A stretch of 56,665 nt of DNA from positions 1 to 56,665 of the forward strand of contig JANNNB010000069.1 of assembly GCA_031398325.1 (NCBI GenBank), given 5' to 3'. Of this stretch, positions 1-8,520 are shown piece by piece (position 1 is the first letter of the stretch; the number at the start of each line of letters is the position of its first letter). Below the pieces are notes generated by a model, which saw nothing but the letters and a program-made list of their open reading frames with translations, was not told the origin of the DNA and made no database searches. Made by a program: the position numbers and the translations under genes. The DNA comes from Sva-07 sp031398325 (GTDB lineage: Bacteria > Actinomycetota > Acidimicrobiia > Acidimicrobiales > Ilumatobacteraceae).

Positions 1-1
1 G

Positions 2-463
2 ATCTCCGAGGTTCGTCGACTCTGCTGTGAGGCCGACATCATCCCCTACGTCCTGAACGGCAAGGGCGAAGTCACCGACCTCGGCCGATCCACCCGCACC
101 GTCACCCGAGCCCAACGACGCAAACTCAGAGCAATGCACAAAACCTGCGTCGGCGACCAATGCGACGTCGGGTTCGAACACTGCGAAATCCACCACATCA
201 TCTTCTGGCGCCTCAACGGACGCTCCGACATCTCGAATCTCGTTCCGGTCTGCTCACGACACCACCACCTCGCCCACGAGGGCCGATGGACACTGTCAAT
301 GACACCCGACCGCACCATCACCTGGACCAGACCAGACGGAACGATCCACTCCACACACCACTCCAACGACCGGGCACCGCGCGGCGTGCAAACAAACCCG
401 AGGAGCGGGCGACCCGACGTCCCGTCTCCGGATCCACGTGAGCCGAACCGCCGTGTCGCCTGA
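2..463 (+). CDS. DUF222/13E12-type HNH endonuclease, C-terminal part
   Basis: The reading frame is open from the first bases of the window, so the gene starts upstream and only the last ~153 residues are present. The visible part carries a complete HNH nuclease core: a Cys-containing CEIHHIIFW segment, then LVPVCSRHHHLAHEG, with paired Cys and His residues as in zinc-supported HNH folds. The preceding RRLCCEADIIPYVLNG and RAQRRKLRA segments are typical of actinobacterial DUF222/13E12 proteins, which occur in many copies per genome. These are often regarded as mobile or selfish, but their biological role is unknown. The C-terminal tail is poorly conserved and Arg/Pro-rich. It is convergent with the next gene, 10 bases away. 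Confidence 0.88.
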   Translation: MSEVRRLCCEADIIPYVLNGKGEVTDLGRSTRTVTRAQRRKLRAMHKTCVGDQCDVGFEHCEIHHIIFWRLNGRSDISNLVPVCSRHHHLAHEGRWTLSMTPDRTITWTRPDGTIHSTHHSNDRAPRGVQTNPRSGRPDVPSPDPREPNRRVA

Positions 464-473
464 TCGACGATCC

Positions 474-1400
474 TCAGGCGAATGCGTCGAGGACCGGCGC
501 GAAGGCGTCGAGTTCTCGAACGACGAAGTAGGTGATGCCCCAACGGTCACGGCACGCATGGATGTGGTCGACGATCTGCTGGACGTTGCCCACCATCAGG
601 TATGGGATCGAGGCGGCATCATCGAGTGTGAGCTCCGGGCGCTGCTCGCAGAACTCGGTCAGCACCAGCTCGCGGTCATCGGTGATGTTCACCACCTGGA
701 CGAGCGCGTTGAATTCGATCTCGTCGAACCGGTCGCCGGCGCCGGCCCGCACCTGGTCGACCTGGTTGTCGAGGTGCGACGCCGTCCACTTCACCTCGTG
801 GCGGTGGCCATCCTCCAGCGTTCGGCCGAGACCCTGCAGCCCGACGACGTCGGCCAGTACTCCGGCCGCTCCGAGCAGCGTGGCCCCGTTCCCGCCGATG
901 AGGATCGGCAGACGGTCCTGCGTTGCCCGGCCGACGTGGGCTTCGTGGACCTGGACGTAGGTCCCGTCGAAGTCGACCGTTTCGCCGGCCACGAGTCGGC
1001 GGATGACTCGAACACTTTCGACGAGCCGGTCCTTGCGAACTGCGGCGGGGTCGAACGTCAGCCCTGTGGCCGAATACTCGTGCGGGGTGTGGCCGGCGCC
1101 GAGACCGAGCTCGAACCGGCCTCCGGAGAGTCGATCGAGCGTCACCGCCTCCCAGGCGAGCTGCACGGGATTGCGCATGTCGTTGTTCAGCACGAACGTC
1201 CCTAGCCGGATCCTGTCGGTGGCGCTCGCGATCGCAGCGAGCGTGATCATCGGCGAGACGCCAGGCCCCACGTGATCACTGACGAGCACGGCGTCGAACC
1301 CGAGCTCCTCCGCCCGTCGAGCCGAGGCGATCGGATCCGCGGCGTGATCACCGGAGAGCTGGAATCCGAAACGGATCGAGCGGGACGACGAAGGCATCAT
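474..1400 (-). CDS. F420-dependent LLM-class (luciferase-like) oxidoreductase
   Basis: A 308-residue TIM-barrel protein of the luciferase-like monooxygenase superfamily. N-terminal FGFQLSGDH, the AEELGFDAVLVSDHVG segment, and LDRLSGGRFELGLGAGH near residue 90-105 are hallmarks of the F420-linked branch (MSMEG_2516/TIGR03621-like). Later IGGNGATLLGAAG fits the cofactor-phosphate region. The likely role is hydride transfer with coenzyme F420 on an unknown small substrate. FMN use cannot be excluded from sequence. Two consecutive Met codons begin the ORF, so the start may be one codon later. It is transcribed alone, downstream of a strong hairpin that separates it from the ABC operon. Confidence 0.85.
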   Translation of the reverse strand: MMPSSSRSIRFGFQLSGDHAADPIASARRAEELGFDAVLVSDHVGPGVSPMITLAAIASATDRIRLGTFVLNNDMRNPVQLAWEAVTLDRLSGGRFELGLGAGHTPHEYSATGLTFDPAAVRKDRLVESVRVIRRLVAGETVDFDGTYVQVHEAHVGRATQDRLPILIGGNGATLLGAAGVLADVVGLQGLGRTLEDGHRHEVKWTASHLDNQVDQVRAGAGDRFDEIEFNALVQVVNITDDRELVLTEFCEQRPELTLDDAASIPYLMVGNVQQIVDHIHACRDRWGITYFVVRELDAFAPVLDAFA

Positions 1401-1407
1401 CGTGCCG

Positions 1408-1482
1408 GCGGACGCTGGCTCATCGTGCAGTTGGTGCGCGGTGCCTGACCCCGCGCACCAACTGGATGACCCAGCGTCCGCG
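1408..1482. terminator. Large bipartite hairpin after the ABC operon, with a REP-like core
   Basis: Outer arms GCGGACGCTGG (1408-1418) and CCAGCGTCCGC (1471-1481) pair perfectly. Inner arms CAGTTGGTGCGCGG (1428-1441) and CCGCGCACCAACTG (1451-1464) also pair perfectly around a 9-base loop. It begins next to the stop codon of the downstream ABC permease gene, so it should end that minus-strand operon before the oxidoreductase gene. No long T-tract is seen. Its core recurs at 33430-33456. Confidence 0.75.
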
Positions 1483-2241
1483 TCAATCGATCTCTTGCTT
1501 GTTCAGGCGCCATGCACCGACCACGAGCGCGAGCGCGGCCACGACGATCGGTACCACGATGCCGACGACGAGCGAGAAGTCGGCGAGGTCGAGATCGGCA
1601 CCGGTCTGGTCGACGAGGATCGATCGCGTGTACTTGCGGAGTGCGAACCGAGCGACGCCCGGGCCGGCCTGGGCGATGAAGCCCTCCCAGATCAGGATGT
1701 ACGCCAGACCCCAGACGATGAAGCGCTTCAGCCACACGCCGAAGAGCGTGAACACCGAGACGTACGCGATCACCGCAACGACGCCGGCGATGAGTGTGCC
1801 GGACACGATCCCGCTGCCAGCCCCGGTGAGGATCGCCGCGAGGACGACCGGGATCAGGGTGATGGGCGCGGCCAGCGTCATCGCCGCCAGGGCGGCGCCG
1901 ACCACGATCGGCCACCGATCCATCGGGCGCAACCAGAAGTACACGAGCGTTTTGTCATCGCGGAGGTCGCCGATGGCGGCCCCGCCGAACACGAGCGCCA
2001 CGACCGGCACGACCACGGCGAATCCGAGGCTGGCGATCAGCTGTACCGCGTCGTCGAGGGCGGCGTCACCCTGACCGAGCGCAAAGCCGGCAACCGTCGC
2101 CACCAAGGCGAGCAGCGTCAACGCGATGATCCTGCCGCGGCTCGTGAGTTGGCGCAGCACGACGCGGTAGGTGATCGCAAGGGCACGACCGGGCGGCACC
2201 GACCGGTTCACGCCCGCCGGCGGACGTTCGATCGTGCTCAT
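1483..2241 (-). CDS. ABC-2 type permease subunit
   Basis: A 252-residue integral membrane protein starting at MSTIERPPAG. About six hydrophobic segments follow, including IIALTLLALVATVAGFALG, LGFAVVVPVVALVFGGAAIG, AAPITLIPVVLAAILTGAG, GTLIAGVVAVIAYVSVFTLF and VVGIVVPIVVAALALVVGAW. The IGDLRDDKTLVYFWLRPMDRW stretch after the second segment matches the cytoplasmic loop of ABC-2 exporters. It lies 64 bases downstream of the second ATPase gene and is probably that ATPase's membrane partner. An upstream extension of the frame exists but is Ser/Arg-rich and not protein-like, so the ATG at 2241 is preferred. Substrate unknown. Confidence 0.82.
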   Translation of the reverse strand: MSTIERPPAGVNRSVPPGRALAITYRVVLRQLTSRGRIIALTLLALVATVAGFALGQGDAALDDAVQLIASLGFAVVVPVVALVFGGAAIGDLRDDKTLVYFWLRPMDRWPIVVGAALAAMTLAAPITLIPVVLAAILTGAGSGIVSGTLIAGVVAVIAYVSVFTLFGVWLKRFIVWGLAYILIWEGFIAQAGPGVARFALRKYTRSILVDQTGADLDLADFSLVVGIVVPIVVAALALVVGAWRLNKQEID

Positions 2242-2305
2242 GACGGCCCCGTGTGGAGACGAGAAGCAGGCGCGACACCGACAGCCAGCCCGCGGCAGGT
2301 GGCGC

Positions 2306-3400
2306 TCATCGCCGCTCCACCAGGTATCGGAACACCGACTCGAGGTCGTCATCCAGCGGATTGATCTCGGTGAGGCGAATCCCGAGCTCGACAGCGATCG
2401 GCGCGAGCGCCCGGCCGATGGCATCAGCATCGTTCGTGTCGACCGTGACGGAGTCGGCATCGAGTGTCAGACCGCCGACGAGGCCGCGCTCGACGAGCGC
2501 CGTCGCCAAACGACGGGGTTCGGATGCGCCGAGTCGGATGCGGTGCGGACGATCGTCCATCAGCTCGCGCAGGTCACGGTAGTCACCGCTCGCGACGAGC
2601 CGACCCTGCGCGATCACGAGCACTCGCGAACCCAACCGTGCGACCTCGTCGAGCACATGGCTCGACACCAACACGCAACGCCCGTCGTCACCGAGCCGGT
2701 GGAACAGTGCGGTCAGACGGCGACGTTGCACCGGGTCGAGACCGGTCAGTGGCTCGTCGAGGATCAGGACTTCCGGGTCGTTGACGAGCGCGGAGGCCAC
2801 CTTCACGCGTTGCCGCATTCCCTTGGAGAACTGGCCGACCGGCTTCTCGCCAACGTCGGCCAGGTCGACCTGCTCGAGGGCCCATCGGGCGACCTCGACG
2901 GGCGAGTCGACACCCTGTGTCTGGGCCGCGACCGTGACGAAGTCCAGCGCGCTCACGTGGTCGAACAGGGCGTCCTGTTGCGGCACGAGCGACACCCGGC
3001 CGCGAACCGAGCGGTCGTGACGCGGATCGGCGCCGAGCAGCTCGACCGTGCCCCTCGACGGCGTGGTCAGGCCGCACATCATCCTGAACAGCGTCGACTT
3101 ACCGGCCCCGTTCGGCCCGAGCAGCGCGGTGACCCCACCGTTGATGGCGAAGCTGACCTCGCTCACCGCCACGACCGAACCGAAGAACTTCGACACGCCG
3201 TTCACTGCGATCATGCCCGTGAGCGGCACCGCGACACCCGCTGCGGCGTTGTTCGTTGCGGTGCTGGTCGTTGCGGTGCTGGCCCCCGCCGGTGGGCCCG
3301 AGGGCGGCGCGAACGCCGAGTTCGCCGGAGTGGACGAGGACGCCGGAGTGGACGAGGACGGCATCTTGGGTGGGCCGCTCGGACGAGGCTGATCGTTCAT
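2306..3400 (-). CDS. ABC transporter ATP-binding protein with disordered N-terminal extension
   Basis: A 364-residue ATPase. Walker A is GPNGAGKST, the signature is FSKGMRQRVKVASAL, Walker B is LILDEPLTGLD and the switch His lies in SSHVLDEV. A low-complexity Pro/Ser/Thr/Ala leader of about 60 residues precedes the domain, which starts at IAVNGVSKFFGS; this is unusual for the family. The C-terminal ~80 residues resemble the DrrA/CcmA-type regulatory tail. The ATG overlaps the stop of the upstream permease (ATGA), so the genes are translationally coupled. It probably energises one or both ABC-2 permeases in this operon. Confidence 0.87.
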   Translation of the reverse strand: MNDQPRPSGPPKMPSSSTPASSSTPANSAFAPPSGPPAGASTATTSTATNNAAAGVAVPLTGMIAVNGVSKFFGSVVAVSEVSFAINGGVTALLGPNGAGKSTLFRMMCGLTTPSRGTVELLGADPRHDRSVRGRVSLVPQQDALFDHVSALDFVTVAAQTQGVDSPVEVARWALEQVDLADVGEKPVGQFSKGMRQRVKVASALVNDPEVLILDEPLTGLDPVQRRRLTALFHRLGDDGRCVLVSSHVLDEVARLGSRVLVIAQGRLVASGDYRDLRELMDDRPHRIRLGASEPRRLATALVERGLVGGLTLDADSVTVDTNDADAIGRALAPIAVELGIRLTEINPLDDDLESVFRYLVERR

Positions 3401-4272
3401 CGGGCGATCACCAGTTTCGAATAGCGCCAGATGACGATCGCAACGCCGATCACGGTCCACATGATGTTGGCAGCGATGACTGCCGCGGTCGACAGCTCGG
3501 GGAAGTCGCCGGCCTCGCCGTAGATCCGATTCACCAGCTCGAACGGCATCGAGAAGAGCGACAGCATCCACCAGTAGGGCGACAGGCCGGCACCCTCGAC
3601 GAGGGCCGCCGCCAGGATCGGCGAGGCGAGCACCACGAGCACGATGCCGATCGCTGCGAACGCTCGCCGATCGGTCAGGCTCGAGGCCGCCATCGACACG
3701 GCGGTGAGTGCTGCAGAGACGGCGACTCCCGACACGAAGATCCGGAACAACGTCGCCATCCAATTGGCGAACCCGTCGGGTCCGGACCCGTCGAACGTGT
3801 AGCCGAGCAGCACGAGAATCGGCGGGCCGAGCGTTACGAGGCCGAGCGTGAGTCCGACGGCGATCATCTTCGCCGTGAGATAGGTACCCCGATGCAGCGG
3901 CGTCGACAGGTACATCGCCAGCATTCCGTTGCGGCGATCGGAGACGAGCACCTCGGGCGCGACCAGCGCGGAGAACAGGATGATCGCCAGCGTGATGAAC
4001 CCGTAGTAGCTGGCGTAGTCGGCCACGTCGTTCGGGTCGAGCAGATCACCCGGGCTCAACACGGAGATCCCGACGAACACGATCGCCGGGCCGTAGGCGA
4101 TGGCCACCGCGGCCACCGGGAAAATCTTCGTCCGGGCGGGGCGGCCGAGCCCGAGTGTGGCCCGCATGCTCTCCACGCTGACGCTGCGGACGGCACCGGC
4201 GACCCCTGAACGCGGTCCGTGGTAGGGCTGGAACCCGCGAGCGGAGATCTGGGCATCGCCACGGATGTTCAT
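3397..4272 (-). CDS. ABC-2 type permease subunit
   Basis: A 291-residue membrane protein. Hydrophobic spans include VAAVAIAYGPAIVFVGISVL, YGFITLAIILFSALVAPEVL, AVGLTLGLVTLGPPILVLLG, a pair around residues 180-220 and a C-terminal VIAANIMWTVIGVAIVIWRY. The VSDRRNGMLAMYLSTPLHRGTY loop after the second span is the family hallmark. The soluble N-terminal ~45 residues are longer than usual. It overlaps both flanking ATPase genes by ATGA, so ATPase-permease-ATPase form one coupled unit. Two ATPase/permease pairs in one operon suggest either a heteromeric exporter or two tandem exporters. Substrate unknown. Confidence 0.85.
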   Translation of the reverse strand: MNIRGDAQISARGFQPYHGPRSGVAGAVRSVSVESMRATLGLGRPARTKIFPVAAVAIAYGPAIVFVGISVLSPGDLLDPNDVADYASYYGFITLAIILFSALVAPEVLVSDRRNGMLAMYLSTPLHRGTYLTAKMIAVGLTLGLVTLGPPILVLLGYTFDGSGPDGFANWMATLFRIFVSGVAVSAALTAVSMAASSLTDRRAFAAIGIVLVVLASPILAAALVEGAGLSPYWWMLSLFSMPFELVNRIYGEAGDFPELSTAAVIAANIMWTVIGVAIVIWRYSKLVIAR

Positions 4273-5249
4273 GGCGCGGAACTCCTGGCGCCAGCGCGGG
4301 TTCCGCCGTCTGGCTGGCTCCCGCTGTCGGCATGAACGGTGAAGATGTCGTCCAGCGACCGCCGGCGCTGTGCCAGCCGACGGATCCGCCCGCCGGTCGC
4401 AGCGACGCTCGCTGCCACGAGGTCGAACAACTCGTCGTCGGCGGCGCCGACGACGTTGAACACCGTGCCGGCGCGATCCACCGTTGCTCCACCCTCACGC
4501 AACAGTCGCTCGATCTGATCGACCGACTCCGGCCGATCGGCCAACTCGACCAGTTCGATCTCGATCCCCCCGGAGACACCAGCCAGCTCATCCATCGAGC
4601 CCTGGGCCACGAGCGTGCCGTGGTCGAGCGCCACCACGTTGTCGCACACGCGCTCGACTTCCTCGAGAACGTGCGATGACAGCATCACGTCGATACCGAA
4701 CTCGCGGTTGACCTGGCGGATGATGTTCAGCATCTCGTCGCGCTGCACCGGGTCGAGGCCGTCCGTCGGCTCGTCGAGCACGATGAACTTCGGGTCGGCG
4801 GCGATCGCCTGGGCGAGCTTCACCCGCTGCCGCTGCCCGGTCGACATGGTGCCCAACGCACGGAAGCGTTCCTCCCCCAGCCCGACGAGATAGAGCGAGT
4901 CGCTGGCCCGGCTGCGCGCCTCGTCGCGCGGCAGGCCCTTCACCTCGGCGAGGTGGCGGACGAAGTCGTAGGCACGTAGATCGTCGGGAAGCACGTTCCG
5001 TTCGGGGCCGTACCCGATCATCGCCCGCAGCGTCGGACCGTCGCTCCCCGGATCGAGCCCGAGTACCGAGATGGAGCCGGCGGACGGCCGGAGCAGCCCG
5101 AGCGTCAACGAGATCAGCGTCGTCTTGCCCGCCCCGTTCGCTCCGACCAGGCCGGTCACCCCCGGCGGTACTGCGAGGTCGAGCCCGTCGAGGGCCTTGG
5201 TCGATGGGAACTCCATCACCAAGCCCCGGGTCTCGATGATCGGTGACAT
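4269..5249 (-). CDS. ABC transporter ATP-binding protein
   Basis: A 326-residue ATPase of the NatA/CcmA exporter type. Walker A is GANGAGKTT, the signature is MSTGQRQRVKLAQAI, Walker B is FIVLDEPTDGLD and the switch His is in SSHVLEEV. It starts at MSPIIETRGLV; the upstream in-frame Met has no family similarity. It is the first gene of the four-gene operon and its start lies only 30 bases from the divergent dioxygenase gene, with a perfect inverted repeat between them that could control both. The C-terminal ~100 residues form the usual variable accessory region, ending in a Gly/Ser/Pro-rich tail. Confidence 0.87.
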   Translation of the reverse strand: MSPIIETRGLVMEFPSTKALDGLDLAVPPGVTGLVGANGAGKTTLISLTLGLLRPSAGSISVLGLDPGSDGPTLRAMIGYGPERNVLPDDLRAYDFVRHLAEVKGLPRDEARSRASDSLYLVGLGEERFRALGTMSTGQRQRVKLAQAIAADPKFIVLDEPTDGLDPVQRDEMLNIIRQVNREFGIDVMLSSHVLEEVERVCDNVVALDHGTLVAQGSMDELAGVSGGIEIELVELADRPESVDQIERLLREGGATVDRAGTVFNVVGAADDELFDLVAASVAATGGRIRRLAQRRRSLDDIFTVHADSGSQPDGGTRAGARSSAP

Positions 5250-5252
5250 TGC

Positions 5253-5277
5253 GGCGAAGTCTGGCACTAACTTCGCC
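5253..5277. promoter_or_regulatory. Inverted repeat between divergent ABC operon and dioxygenase gene
   Basis: GGCGAAGT (5253-5260) and ACTTCGCC (5270-5277) form a perfect 8-base inverted repeat with a 9-base spacer. It fills almost the whole 30-base gap between two divergent start codons. The symmetry and position suit a dimeric repressor, or a hairpin in the 5' leaders. No regulator gene is adjacent. Confidence 0.45.
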
Positions 5278-5279
5278 AC

Positions 5280-6113
5280 ATGAGCGTGCAGCATCTGCCC
5301 TCCACCTCGTCGGCCGACGAGATCCACGCGGTTCTCGCCAGCGATGCGGCCGTGATCGTCGACGAACTCGCCGACGTCGAGGTGATCGACCGAATCGCCG
5401 AGGAGATGGCGCCGTTCATAGCGGCGACGCCGGTGGGCAGCGACGACTTCTCTGGTCGATTCACCACCCGGACCGGTGCGCTCGTCGCCCGTTCACCGTC
5501 GAGCCACGGGCTGATCGCGCATCCGACGATCCTCGACGTCACGGGCCAGCTGCTCCATCGAGCGCACAGCTTCCAACTGCACCTGACACAGGTGATCGCC
5601 ATCGGGCCGGGCTCGCCCGGCCAGAGCATCCATCGCGACCAGTGGGCTTTCGACTTCTTCGACTTCCCGGCGGATTACGACGTGCAGTGCAACACGATCT
5701 GGGCGATGACCGACTTCACCGAGTCGAACGGCGCGACTCGCCTGATGCCAGGCAGCCAGCACCTCGAGAACAGTTTCGAGTACACCGTCGCCGACACGGT
5801 GCCGGCCGAGATGACCAAGGGGTCATGCCTCATCTACACCGGGAAGGTGTACCACGGTGGCGGGGAGAACCGCTCCGACATGACCCGCATGGGGCTCAAC
5901 ATCACCTACGACGTCGGGTGGCTCCGCCAGGAAGAGAACCAGTACCTCTCGGTGCCACGAGAGATCGCCAAGACCCTGTCCGACGACATGCTCCGGCTGA
6001 TCGGATATCGCATCGGGTCCTACGCCCTCGGGTACATCGACGACGTGCGCGACCCGATCGAAGCGATCCGTGGCCGGTCCGGTTCGATGAGCTTCGGCGT
6101 TGCGCCTGGCTGA
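5280..6113 (+). CDS. Phytanoyl-CoA dioxygenase (PhyH) family protein
   Basis: A 277-residue Fe(II)/2-oxoglutarate-dependent oxygenase. The facial triad is visible: H118 and D120 in SIHRDQW and the distal H192 in VYHGGGENRS, followed by R198 as probable 2-oxoglutarate anchor. The ESNGATRLMPGSQH segment between them is the family signature. Full length for bacterial PhyH proteins, which hydroxylate diverse lipids or natural products; the substrate here cannot be read. It is divergent from the ABC exporter operon and its stop abuts a truncated transporter gene on the other strand. Confidence 0.85.
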   Translation: MSVQHLPSTSSADEIHAVLASDAAVIVDELADVEVIDRIAEEMAPFIAATPVGSDDFSGRFTTRTGALVARSPSSHGLIAHPTILDVTGQLLHRAHSFQLHLTQVIAIGPGSPGQSIHRDQWAFDFFDFPADYDVQCNTIWAMTDFTESNGATRLMPGSQHLENSFEYTVADTVPAEMTKGSCLIYTGKVYHGGGENRSDMTRMGLNITYDVGWLRQEENQYLSVPREIAKTLSDDMLRLIGYRIGSYALGYIDDVRDPIEAIRGRSGSMSFGVAPG

Positions 6114-6469
6114 TCCCGGCGCAGGCGGGTCACTTCCGGGATGGTTGCGACCTGCTCGATCATCGCGGTCATCGCCGCCTCGACCGCGGGGTCATCGACG
6201 CCCTGTTCCGCGCGGAACACGATGCTGCCGGACATCCCGCTGCCGAGCCCCCCGAAGTAGGTCGTCAGGGTGTCGAAGCCGGATTGCGATTCCGACTCCG
6301 GGATCTCGGTGGAGCTGCTGCTCGACGCGCCGATCGAGCCGACGAGGGCGAGGATCGAGACGACGGTGACGAGCCAGGCCCCGAGCACGAACCACCGTCG
6401 CCGGAACGAGAAGCGCCCGAGCCGCGCCCACGCGGAGAGCTCGTGGTCCTGAAGAGGCGGCGGAGTCAC
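6114..6469 (-). pseudogene. 5' remnant of an MMPL/RND-family transporter gene
   Basis: The minus-strand frame opens at 6469 and reads a recognisable MMPL start: LGRFSFRRRWFVLGAWLV, a first membrane helix to about residue 45, then SGFDTLTTYFGGLGSGMSGS and AMTAMIEQVATIPEVT, typical of the first periplasmic region. Full MMPL proteins have 700-1000 residues and about 12 helices. Here similarity stops after ~115 residues, exactly where the opposite-strand PhyH gene ends; the frame then runs antisense through that gene to 6020. The simplest reading is a deletion or rearrangement that removed over 80% of the gene. A short expressed peptide is possible but not functional as a transporter. Confidence 0.72.
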
Positions 6470-6563
6470 GACGGGTTCATCGGCACGCCGTCGGCCGAAC
6501 CGCAGCTCGAATCAGCCGGACTCCCGTCACGTCAACGCGCGAGCGACGGGCTGGCTGGCCAGG

Positions 6564-7736
6564 TCAGGAGCGGCGGACGATGACGCTGCCAACGGAGTAG
6601 CCGGCACCGAACGAACAGATCACTCCGAGATCACCGGGTGCGAGATCGGCGCGGTGCTCGTGGAACGCGATGATCGAGCCGGCGGAGCTGGTGTTGGCGT
6701 ACTCGTCGAGCACGGTGGGGGCTTCGTCATCGGTGGGCAGGCGTCCGAGCACGCCCTTGGCGATCAGTTGGTTCATCTTCAGATTGGCCTGATGAAGCCA
6801 GAAGCGCCGCACGTCGGCCGCGTCGAATCCTGTTGCGTCGAGATGGGTCGTGATGTGCGTCGCCACCATCGGGCAGACCTCACGAAACACCATCTGGCCG
6901 TTCTGGCGGAAGATCAACTCGTGGGGGTCGCGCTCGCCCTCCTCGGCGATGTTCAGGAATCCGAAGTCGTTGCGGATGTTGTTCGAGAACTGCGTCGCCA
7001 GCTTGGTGCCGATGATCTCCCAGCCGTCGGTGGCGAGGGCGTCTTCGGAACGTTCGAGCACCAGCGCCGTGCAGGCATCGCCGAAGATGAAGTGGAAGTC
7101 GCGCAGCTCGAAGTTGTTGTGGCCGGAGGTGATCTCCGGGTTGACGACGACGACACAGTTGGCGGATCCGTTGCGCAATGCGTCGACTGCCGCCTGGATC
7201 GAGAACGTCGCCGAGCTGCAGGCGACGTTCATGTCGTAGGCCCACCCGTGCGCACCGAGCTCGTTCTGGATCTCGATCGCGACCGCCGGATACGCACGTT
7301 GCAGGTTGGAACATCCGACGATGACTGCATCGACATCGGTTCCGGAACGACCCGCTTGTTCGAGCGCCTGCCGAATCGCCGGCATCGCCATCTCGGCTTG
7401 GATTCCGAGTTCGGTTTCGTCCCGGACCTGCAATCGCGGGCGCATCCGATCGGGGTCGAGCACACCCGCTTTGTCGATCACGTGGCGGGACTTGATGCCG
7501 GATGCCTTGACGATGAACTCCTCGTCGGGCAGGGCCCGAGCCGCAACGGTGCCCGACTCGATCGCGGCGGCGTGCTCGTCGTTGAAGGCCGAGGCCGACG
7601 CGGTCAGCGACTCGACGAGCTCGGCGTTGGTGACGACTTCGGGAGGGGCCCACAGGCCGGTGCCCGTGATCGAAACGCCGGTTGATCCACCGGTTGATCC
7701 ACCGGTTCGACGGCCGGAGGCAGGCGGAGACGACAT
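6564..7736 (-). CDS. Beta-ketoacyl-ACP synthase III (FabH)-like thiolase-fold enzyme
   Basis: A 390-residue KAS III-type condensing enzyme. Its catalytic triad is complete: C173 (NVACSSATF), H315 (WLHQANLKMN) and N348 (EYANTSSAGS). At 390 residues it is longer than housekeeping FabH (~320). The insert around residues 45-110 (NDEHAAAIES to RDETELGIQ) resembles the beta-ketodecanoyl-ACP synthase branch described in Pseudomonas, so medium-chain acyl-CoA priming is a reasonable inference. The N-terminus has a TGGSTGGSTG run encoded by a tandem 12-base repeat, prone to slippage. It is a stand-alone gene, so lipid or natural-product synthesis cannot be chosen from context. Confidence 0.85.
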   Translation of the reverse strand: MSSPPASGRRTGGSTGGSTGVSITGTGLWAPPEVVTNAELVESLTASASAFNDEHAAAIESGTVAARALPDEEFIVKASGIKSRHVIDKAGVLDPDRMRPRLQVRDETELGIQAEMAMPAIRQALEQAGRSGTDVDAVIVGCSNLQRAYPAVAIEIQNELGAHGWAYDMNVACSSATFSIQAAVDALRNGSANCVVVVNPEITSGHNNFELRDFHFIFGDACTALVLERSEDALATDGWEIIGTKLATQFSNNIRNDFGFLNIAEEGERDPHELIFRQNGQMVFREVCPMVATHITTHLDATGFDAADVRRFWLHQANLKMNQLIAKGVLGRLPTDDEAPTVLDEYANTSSAGSIIAFHEHRADLAPGDLGVICSFGAGYSVGSVIVRRS

Positions 7737-7799
7737 GGCCCCGACGCTAACGAACCGACCGGGTTCGGCTGGTGCTCACGGGCCGACCACCAGTTGGGA

Positions 7800-8420
7800 T
7801 CATGCCCGATCGGTCCAGGTTCGCACGAGCGATCGGAGGTTGTCGATGCCGTCGCCCTTCGACGCGCTCACCCACACGATGTCGCCCGTCTCGAGCAGAC
7901 AACCAGCGGCGAGATCCTTGCGTCGCGTGGCGCGCTTGGCAGACTTCACCTTGTCCATCTTCGTCGCCACGACCGTGTGGGGCACCCCGTTGTAACGGAG
8001 CCACTCGAGCATCTGGGTGTCGAGCTTCGTCGGACCGATCTCACCGTCGACCAAGACGAACACCATCGCGAGGTTTTCCCGTTCGAGGAGATACCCCTCG
8101 ATCATCGCCGGCCACCCCTTGCGCACGGTCTTCGATGCCTTGGCGTAGCCGTATCCCGGCAGGTCCATCACCGTCCCGGTGGGCGGTCCATCCGCCTTCG
8201 ACCCGCTGCCGACGCGATCGACACTGAACAGGTTCAACAGCTGGGTGCGCCCCGGAGTGTTGGAGACTCGTGCGAGCTGCTTCTGGTTGGCCAACGCGTT
8301 GATCAGCGACGACTTGCCGACGTTCGAGCGTCCGACGAACGCGACCTCGACCGGCGACGCCGGGAGGTCGCTCACCTTCGTTCCCGACTGCACGAAGGTC
8401 AGGCGAAGTGGCGCGCTCAT
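7800..8420 (-). CDS. engB: Ribosome biogenesis GTPase EngB/YsxC
   Basis: A 206-residue TRAFAC GTPase needed for 50S ribosome assembly. G1 is GRSNVGKSS, G2 lies in TPGRTQ, G3 is DLPGYGYA, G4 is TKMDK and G5 is SASKGDG. The length fits EngB. The ATG at 8420 (MSAPLRL) is chosen; an in-frame ATG three codons earlier is possible. It is convergent with nothing and lies 63 bases upstream of the KAS III-like gene on the same strand, with no sign of coupling. Confidence 0.93.
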   Translation of the reverse strand: MSAPLRLTFVQSGTKVSDLPASPVEVAFVGRSNVGKSSLINALANQKQLARVSNTPGRTQLLNLFSVDRVGSGSKADGPPTGTVMDLPGYGYAKASKTVRKGWPAMIEGYLLERENLAMVFVLVDGEIGPTKLDTQMLEWLRYNGVPHTVVATKMDKVKSAKRATRRKDLAAGCLLETGDIVWVSASKGDGIDNLRSLVRTWTDRA

Positions 8421-8520
8421 CCCGTCCAATCTGACAGGTTTCGACGGGCCCGGTGCGAACGGGTCGCGAACCGGGAATCTTCCCGTATCTCCGTTCGTCC
8501 CGCGATGTCATGATCGGAAC

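Noticed and set aside
438..1205. A 255-codon plus-strand frame
   Set aside because: Antisense to the luciferase-like oxidoreductase, which has conserved family motifs along its length.
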